Below are positions 56,523-64,000 of a DNA stretch of 64,000 bases, piece after piece. The stretch is from Rhizomys pruinosus (taxonomy: Eukaryota; Chordata; Mammalia; Rodentia; Spalacidae): positions 1,134,450-1,198,449 of the forward strand of contig VZQC01006311.1 of NCBI GenBank assembly GCA_009823505.1, given 5' to 3'. Positions within the stretch are counted from its first letter, which is position 1; each line of letters starts with the position of its first letter. The position numbers and the translations under genes were made by a program. Under the pieces are notes generated by a model that was not told the origin of the DNA, did no database searches, and worked only from the letters and a program-made list of their open reading frames with translations.

Positions 56523-57667
56523 GTGAGTCCAGGCCTGCTGAAGCGCAGCTTGCGGGGCGCCGCAGGTCCTCTGGCGAACTTGGTGGAGGTCCCTTAATAG
56601 CGCCTCATTTTCTCAGTAGTTGGCTGGGATTTGTCAGTCTGAATGGACGCTTGGAAACATCCAATTTAAACCTAGTAGGCATGTTTGGGAGAAAAATGTG
56701 TGTATAGAAAGCTCGTTAAGTACTTTTGCTTCTGTATGTTTGTGATAAAAGTTGTGTGAAATGTCACAATTTTATTATATGTTAGTGGGAGTAGCAACTC
56801 CTGTATCCGGTAACTTTCTAAGCAGCTGAAATACTTTGAAGTATTCCAGTCTCTTCAAATAACAGAGGATTTGGGCAGGTCCTCTCCTTTAGGGACCACA
56901 GTTTCCCTATCTGTCAAATTAGGAATTTATTATGCCAGATGATTTCTTGAGTCCTGATGAAAATTTTTCAGAATCTAATCCAGCCTGGGGCAGGTCTTAA
57001 CTTAGAAATGGCTTTTCTGTGCTTGGAAAAGCTGGTGACTGCAAGCAAGCCCGGGACTCCTTATGAGCAAAGTCAGGGGCGGTGCTGGGATCATCCTGGA
57101 CATATTAGTCCAATCACTGTTAATTATTATCAAGGTGTTATTTATAGTTATTTCACGTTAACAGATAATTAACCAAGCATTAGAGAGATTAAGAAGACGT
57201 GCCTACCCCCCAACCTCTACCCCCCTTTCCTCCTTTAGCAGAACCTGAAGCTTTGGAGTTTGATTATAGCAGCTCTGGGATCTCTTGATTCTTCAGGGGT
57301 GTTTTTCAAAGAAGACCAAACTTTAGGGTCAGCTCAACACCTTAGGGGTGGTGGCCAGCTTGCTTCCCAGTTCCTGGTCTGATTGAAAGAAAGGGTTTCT
57401 CTTTTCTAAGAGAACACCCTGCTTTGTAAGAAAAAGTTGTTTCTTGTTTTTAAATGCCAGAGATAACTTTTTGAAGAAGGATGTATGGGGAAAAGTCTCT
57501 ATAGAATATTTTTTCTTGAATACATATTTGAGACTTCTTACCAGAGAGAGGAGAGATTACTGGTTTGTAGCAAGTGAGATATATTGCTACAAAGAGCTCC
57601 CTGGCTTCCTTTATCCTCTCTCAAACTCTAGCCTTCCTGCAACATTTGTGTTAAAAAAAAAAAAATC

Positions 57668-57882
57668 ATGGGGCTGGAGAGGTAGCTCAGTGGTTAAGAG
57701 CATTGACTGCTATTGTACAGGACCTGGGTTTGATTCCTAGCACCTACATGTGGCTAACAACTGTCCATAACTCCAGTTCCAGGGGTTCCGAAGCCAACTT
57801 CTGACCTCTCTGGGCATTGCACGATACGGGTACACTTACATGCAGACAGTACATTCATACACATAAAAAAATAAATCATGGC
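57668..57882 (+). mobile_element. B2 SINE
   Basis: GGGGCTGGAGAGGTAGCTCA to an AAAAAAATAAA tail; AAATCATGG flanks both ends (57663 and 57882). Confidence 0.92.
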
Positions 57883-58939
57883 TCTCCTCAGCACGTCAAG
57901 CCCTAGTCAATGGCTTGTTCCCCATACAACTGTTGTTCCACACAGTGGCCGGAGGCTGTTGCTTTGCGTACTTTCTGCTTACATTATTTAAAACCTCAAT
58001 TGTTTTTTTTTTTTTTTAATCTACCTGTAATTCATATATAAAAAGAAAAAAAAATTTAAGTTAGGGTTGCATTTGGAAAGGACCAGGGAAGGAAAGATAC
58101 GGGAGGAATAGACTCTTTCTCTGTGCCTTAAGCCAGTCTTTCTGGTTACATAGAGGCTTCTAAATTGCTGTTCCTCACAGCTTCCAGGTGAGGCTGTTGG
58201 AGTAGAATAGATAGATGACACCCATCTTCCAGGTGGGAAAACTGAGGGCAGCGTGTGGAGAAGTACCACTCAGCTGGTCAGCGGCTATGGGACTGGGATG
58301 ACCCCAAGTTAGAGAGAGGGAAGACTGCTCTTGACGGGCCAGGTAGTCTTAAGAGCATCCACCCTGCCCTTTTCCCCCAGCCCTCTTGGAAGTGCTGTGG
58401 ATGAAACAGCACCTTCTTCCTAGGCCTCCTCAAAACAGAATAGTCCTTAGACTGCACAACACTTTGAATGTGTGCCACCCAGCCCCACCATCTCAGGCTT
58501 ATTGGAAACAGACTAGCAGAAATACCAATTGAAGCGTATTTATTGACTGTGCTGGAAATGCTGAGACGCTCTCCCCGTGATGGGTGGGATGGTTAGGGAA
58601 GTTATTTCCCCCCTTTGAGCCTCGGGTCTCCTCATTTCTAGGAAATTTACCTTGAGACCGACTTGGAAGGACTGCTGGCATTCACAGTAAAGCCAGAAAG
58701 AGAGGTGTTGGTGCCTGTTTAATTTTAGGATAGTGATTAAAGTGCATTTAATGTTTTCAGCCTCTGGTTTTTAATTTGTACCAGAGATGATAATATGTGC
58801 CTCACGAGGTCAGTAAAATAAGTAAGAATGCTATATAAATTAAAAAGATAGGTCACCTTTATTAATGGATGCAGGGTGCTATGCTAGGGACAGTGCTATG
58901 GGAGGTAAAGGGTCAGAGAAAGGACAGAGAAAGATTTGC

Positions 58940-59160
58940 TTTAAAAAAATTTTTTTTTTGCTTGTATGAATGTACTGTTTGCATGTAGGTTGATGCACCT
59001 GTGTCGTGCAATGCCGCAGAGGTCGGAAGAGGGTGTTGGATTCCCTTGGAACTGGAGTTAGAGACGGTTCTTAGCCGCCATGTGGGTGCTGAGAATCAAA
59101 CCCGGCTCCTCTGCAAGAGCAGTCGGTGCTCTTAACCGCTAAGCAATCTCTCCAGCCCCA
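58940..59160 (-). mobile_element. B2 SINE, short variant
   Basis: Full length; AAGATTTGCTTT flanks it (58930 and 59160). Confidence 0.93.
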
Positions 59161-59405
59161 AGATTTGCTTTTTTTAAAATGTTAAATGTTAAGAGAACCG
59201 TTCTGGTACATTAGCCAGGGGAGGTTGAGAGGCCGTCAGGTCTTCCATGACCACTGCCAACAGCGATGAGACAGGAGACAGAAGACTTGAGTGCTTAGTC
59301 TGGGGTCAGGTTTCAGATGATCTGTCTTCTGCCTTAACAGATCTTAAGCAGAGGAAAAGAGTGAGATCTTGAATCCAGTCCTTTTTTTTTTTTTTTTTTT
59401 TTTTT

Positions 59406-59467
59406 NNNNNNNNNNNNNNNNNNNNNNNNNNNNNNNNNNNNNNNNNNNNNNNNNNNNNNNNNNNNNN
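59406..59467. other. Assembly gap (62 N)
   Basis: N run inside the poly(T) tail of a B1. Confidence 1.
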
Positions 59468-59618
59468 TTTTTTTGGTCTTTTTGAGACAGGGTCTCTCTG
59501 TAGCCCCAGCTGTCCTGGAACTCACTATGTAGACCAGGCTGGCCTTGAACTCACAAATATCCGCCTGCCTCTGCTTCCCAAGTGCTAGGATTAAAGGCAT
59601 GCGCCACCACGCCTGGCT
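59468..59618 (-). mobile_element. B1 SINE adjoining the gap
   Basis: Close to consensus; TTGAATCCAGT flanks at 59369 and 59620 show that the insertion spans the gap. Confidence 0.93.
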
Positions 59619-61705
59619 ATTGAATCCAGTACTTTATCCATATGTACTTGGGTCCTGTGTGTTTACAGGTCTGGACCAGGAGGGACTAGGCATGGTATGA
59701 CATCATGGACTAACAACATCATTTGCAATAAATTCACTGTTTATGATCGGATCCCGTTTATCCAGATTCCAAACAGTTTAAAAAAGGCCAAAATACTAAA
59801 TCCTATTTTTTTTTTTTTATTATTAAACACCCAGCATTGCCTTTATTAATCCTGACAGGGAAAGAAGGTAAACATCTGGGTTTTCCCTGACAGAAAGCTT
59901 TGTGCCCATGACTGGCTGATGCCTGCTCTGTGCTTAGGACTTCTGGATGTTCAGAGTATGTCCCCGCACATTGCCTCATCCAGCTCTGCCCACCACACGA
60001 GCTCTTCTGAGGGAACATATGACTTACTGTGTATAGTATGGGGCAGACACTGGCTCTTAGGAAAGTGCGTCCCATTTTATAGATGAATACATGTAGGTCC
60101 TCTGCTTTGCTCTAAGCTACAGATAGTAAATAGCAGTTTCCAAGGTTTCTAGCTGCAAATATGTGATTCCTGTTTCAAGACTTGTACCATCTATGTGTTT
60201 GCTAGCGTTTGAGAGCTGACGTTTCTATTAAGGCCGTTTGAACATTCACAGAGAATTGAACTATGTTTGCTTTTGATATGTCTCCTGTCTTAAATCTCTG
60301 GAAATTGGTAACTAGCCTGTATGCCATGTCTAGAAGACTTTGTAGTTTACCAGATTCCATCTGTCCAAACCAAATAATGAGGTTACTATTTAATTCACAG
60401 CAACTTACTGGGCCTGGGCACTTTTTTTTACCATGTACTGTACATGCTAGCAAAAAAAGGGAGATTGACAATTACCACAAATGTGAACTCTGCCATTAAT
60501 AAAAACAGCCACCGTAACATTGTTGTAAACACCCCAAAGCAGTTAGTCTTGTAGCTTAGAAAAAAACATTAATTAATTCTAGGCTGTGTGTCTGAGTGGT
60601 AGCGATGGTGGAGAGTAAGGTGTGATGGTTTTGGTGGTATTATCTGGTCGAGTTTCTTTATCTGAGCAGGAAGCCATTGCCATGTTCTGGGAGGCATGAG
60701 AGGCTTGCGCATCTGTAATAGAAAGGTATGAGTTATTTTTAAAGCATTTCCCCCCTCTGGGTCTGGTGAGCAATTTGCTTGCATTTCATCCATTTTAAAG
60801 TGCTGGTCCTGTGATCCGGAAATAATCAGATCCAAATTTTTTCAGTGCTCGAGGTTTCAAATGGGGTAGGGGGAGAAAAACCTGTTGGCCAAATGTCAGG
60901 CTCGCTGAGACAAAGAGAAATAAGTATGTGTGTGGGTATACAAATGCGATAGGAACATGTTGCACCTATAGTCATAAGAGTTATATATCTGACATATAGG
61001 GAAATATAATTCCCAAAGATTCTCTTCAAATTTTGTGCAGTTAGAAGTTCTCTTTTCCTGTCTCCCAAGCTGTTAAACTTAGCCGGCAAAGTGGAAAGGG
61101 ACCATCTCATAAGATAGTCACTTTACTGGGGCCTTGTTTCACTGTAGTTTACCTGATATGCTTAGAAGGCCTGAAGTCTCAGGACCCTCGTGGTTGTGGA
61201 ATAGAATTGATAAGGTGTGCTTATCAGTGTGAATTTCTTTCTGTGTTTGGTTTCTCTTCACACTTCTGAAAAAGAAAACCATCCCAGCCTAGTTACTCGA
61301 GTCCCTGTGTTTCTTCTGCGTGAGAAGCCAAGTGATCCGGCACACTTATTTTTATAGTGCATTAAAATCCCATTATAGGCATAAGTGCACAATGAATCAT
61401 TTAAAAACTATATTATGTTCTTTGTTCTGAATGTTGAATAATTATCATCATTTTCTTCGGTTTTATTTTGTGGAGTTTGGCCAGCATCCTAGCTGAGAGG
61501 AGAAACTTAAGTTTGGAAGAGGGATTTCAATCCTTTTTTGGATATGATTAGGAAGAAAAAACAACAACAAACAAATAAACTTTGTTTGGAAATTGGCCAG
61601 TGAGTATTGCTGACTGCGGCTTTTACATAAAGAAGATTTTTTTTCCCCTAAATTATATTGGAAAGAATTCCCATTTTGAATTTTAATACAGTGGTACTGT
61701 GTGTG

Positions 61706-61742
61706 CGTCTGTCTGTCTGTCTGTCTACCTATCATCTAGCTA

Positions 61743-61790
<48 letters not shown>

Positions 61791-61826
61791 TATCTACCTT
61801 CTATCTATCTATCTATCTATCTATCA
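61706..61826. repeat. (CTGT)n/(CTAT)n tetranucleotide microsatellite
   Basis: About 100 bp of CTAT repeats with a few interruptions, preceded by CTGT repeats. Confidence 0.95.
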
Positions 61827-62934
61827 TCTCATCAAAGTTAAATGATCAAATACAGTCTGCTACTATTTTTTTTTTCCAATCTAGATTTTAGTTGCATTTA
61901 GTTTGGACCTAGAGAGTTGAGTTGTTTCTTCAGATAGGGGTTAGTAGTTTATTTTTGTGTGTAAAGAAACAAAGACGTTCAGTTTAAGGGAGAGAAGAAA
62001 TTAAAAAACAAAACAAAACAAAACAAAAAACCCTCCAATGGACTTTGAAAAATTTGACTGCATGATACAAAAATCAAGATGTAATTCTGGGGGGGGGTGT
62101 TAAAAAAAACAAAACAACCAAAGCCCTAAAATCATGAAATACTTGTGCTCTTCACCTTCATTGTGCTCTTGATTCTAGTGGCTTAAAAACAGATTGTTTG
62201 TCAACAGCCCCTGCCCAAATTAATAGTTTACAATGAAAAAAAAAGTTTTCAGCATTGGAAGCAAAGTCCGGCACCGACAGCCGAGTTACTGAGTAAGGGA
62301 GGCAGAAGGGGAGGGGAGGTTTGTGGCTGCGTTGTCTCCCAGAGCCTTATTTATAAGAAATCGAAAGAAAGCAGAGGTTGAGCCTGGGCCAGGGGGAGAA
62401 GGCAGCCCTGACGCAGGGGTCTTACAGTTTCAAGTCACTGAATGTATCTGTTTTTCTTTCCCATCTTACCCTTATCCAAAGTGCTATTCCTTTAGAAGGT
62501 TCTGGTGGATAGAAAGGATGTTTTAAAAGTCAGCGTTTGAATCAGATGCATGGAGAGGAGCCTTTAGCCTGTTAACTGACTAACTCATTTCCTGTAGGGC
62601 CTGAATTTATTTGATGGTTGTTGGTGGGACTCCCTGGAGCATACACATGTACCACTGTGCAGCTTTGATGTACAGCGGCTAGGCCTTTCACCAAGTTTGA
62701 GCCTTGGTTCCCCCTCCTGTAAAATGGGAAGCAGTTTAATTGGATCTGTAACCCGTTTTGGCTCTCATTCTCCAGGATCCCACATTGCCCTAGCTGGGAG
62801 GGTTGGGAGGGAAGGTTGGGAAGGTCTAGGTGTAGAGTCTGCCTTCATCTAAGGCCAAGCTGTGATCTTGGACTGCTCCTTGGAAGTCCCGACTACTGAA
62901 GATGAATACAGAAAGAAAGGGAAGAAGGAGGTCC

Positions 62935-63150
62935 ACAGATCTTTATTGAGCACCTACTGTGTACCAGGCCAGACATGGTACAGCTTTGATCACATTTAAT
63001 CGTGCCCAGTAACTCTATGTGGAAAGAACACGGGCATTGCTGTACATTTTGCAGATAGAGGAACTGATGCTAGGAAGTGGAAGTGACTTGTCCAAGGTTA
63101 GGTGGGCAGTAAGTAGTGAGCTTGGCATTTGAACCACATAGTCTGAAAGC
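62935..63150 (+). mobile_element. MIR SINE (near full length)
   Basis: CTTTATTGAGCACCTACTGT, CAGATAGAGGAACTGATGC, GTGACTTGTCCAAGGTTAGG and TTTGAACCACATAGTCTG follow the MIR consensus order. Confidence 0.85.
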
Positions 63151-64000
63151 AAGGCCAGTATTTTCTCATACTCTTACTCTTGAGGGAGAGCTGTAAAAAC
63201 CTAAGCTGGGTGGCTGGTTGTGGCTATGAACCTTTGGTGGAGGCCCCCAGGAGGCCCTTTAGGAGTCTCGGCTTGTATGTAGGCTGAGGTGGGGCTTTAA
63301 AGGGAGACTGCTTGGTTAGGCACTGCTCCCTGCCCCCACTGCGGTGCTGGGAAAAGAAGCGTTCCCAGTGTGACTTGTGTCTCAGGAATCTGGGGTCGTG
63401 TGAAGGCACTCTTGCTGTCCGGAGGGTACCTTCTCTGAAGCAGGGCAGCTTTCCTCCAGTCATTGCAGGTTATGTTCCCTGGCTGAAGCTTTCTGCTGGT
63501 GTGGAGAAATTCCTTGCTGAGGCCTTGGTTCCCTGAGGCCAGTGGCTCCAGGATCCATTAAGGACTGATTTTATTTTTAGGACTACGTAAGATGAAGATG
63601 GGCTTAGCAACATGAGCGGATCAGGGACCCAACTGACCTTGAGAGATGTTTGGGAAATGGATCTTTTGTGTCAAATAATGAGCTGGTCAAATGACGCCCT
63701 GTGGAAGGCAGAGGTCTCCTGCCAGGTTAAGTCTTGCACGTGTGTTCATACGATGCCTGTGCACGTGCACTTGGAAGGAATCACGTTTATTCTGAGGACA
63801 GAACTGCAGGAACCATTCTAGTCTCCGTGTTGACACTGGTTCTGAACAGGACCATGCGAGACAGTGTGAGTGCGACCCACATTCTTCTGATTTGTGTCTC
63901 GTTAGCCACCAGGTTACTTTCTTAGATGCAGTTACTTTTGTTTTTAAATAACAGGCTTGCTGGAAAATAGAAAGAAACCAAGAAGGACCATAAACCTGAC

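Larger units (their letters stand above)
55150..56600 (+). promoter_or_regulatory. GLIS1: CpG island, GLIS1 promoter region
   Basis: Composition changes abruptly at about 55.15 kb to very high GC with dense CpG and returns to normal by about 56.6 kb. It is the only such region in the window. The island spans the inferred non-coding first exon, a short first intron and the first coding exon of GLIS1. A GC box (CCCCGCCC) lies at 55315-55322. No TATA box is evident, which fits a dispersed CpG-island promoter. The transcription start cannot be placed precisely. Confidence 0.85.
56523..64000 (+). other. GLIS1: GLIS1 intron (continues past the window)
   Basis: No further exon with an NDC1- or GLIS1-like peptide was found between the donor and the window end. 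SINE content is low: one B2 at 57.67 kb, one B2 at 58.95 kb and one B1 at 59.47 kb, then none up to 64 kb. Confidence 0.7.

Overview
The window is nuclear DNA of a muroid rodent. Tandem and nested copies of the rodent SINEs B1 (7SL-derived) and B2 (tRNA-derived) fill most of it, and two orthologues of known mammalian genes are recognisable with intron-exon structure. The B2 copies differ clearly from the house-mouse B2 consensus as I remember it, so a non-mouse muroid (for example a cricetid or spalacid) is likelier; I cannot name the species. N runs at 25755-25795 and 59406-59467, single Ns at 6363 and 17795, and indel-rich stretches show that this is draft assembly.

Layout. (1) 1-31034: the 3' part of NDC1 (TMEM48, transmembrane nucleoporin) on the + strand. 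The last four coding exons are at 2578-2641, 4779-4879, 26615-26775 and 30971-31034. All have canonical splice sites, their phases match, and together they encode the C-terminal 129 residues plus stop. The introns are packed with SINEs, an L1 ORF2 remnant (minus strand, about 14.1-14.4 kb) and older L1, L2 and MITE-like relics. (2) 31035-about 33.6 kb: SINE-free NDC1 3' UTR with several AATAAA signals. (3) About 33.9-55.1 kb: intergenic DNA with SINEs, MIR, L2 and L1 relics, a probable solo LTR and a 1.36-kb, 30-bp-unit minisatellite with higher-order structure (41031-42385). (4) About 55.15-56.6 kb: a CpG island that is the promoter and 5' end of GLIS1 (Kruppel-like zinc-finger factor, + strand). 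It has a non-coding first exon with a donor after 55537 and a first coding exon at 56236-56522 (ATG at 56279). (5) 56523-64000: the start of a long GLIS1 intron. Its last 4.4 kb is strikingly poor in B1 and B2.

NDC1 and GLIS1 lie head-to-tail on the same strand, the order I recall for mammalian chromosome 1p32-type synteny. They are not known to act together: one is a nuclear-pore membrane component, the other a transcription factor. No prokaryotic-type system, CRISPR array or intact mobile-element gene is present.

The most interesting observation is a recurrent dimeric SINE. A B2-type tRNA-derived head of about 101 nt is joined at one constant point to a full-length B1. At least seven copies lie here on both strands, and two are bracketed by target-site duplications that enclose the whole dimer, so the dimer appears to move as one unit. 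Next are the 180-bp higher-order minisatellite and a region (about 16.8-22.9 kb) with an error-laden near-tandem copy and a fold-back palindrome, which is probably an assembly artefact.
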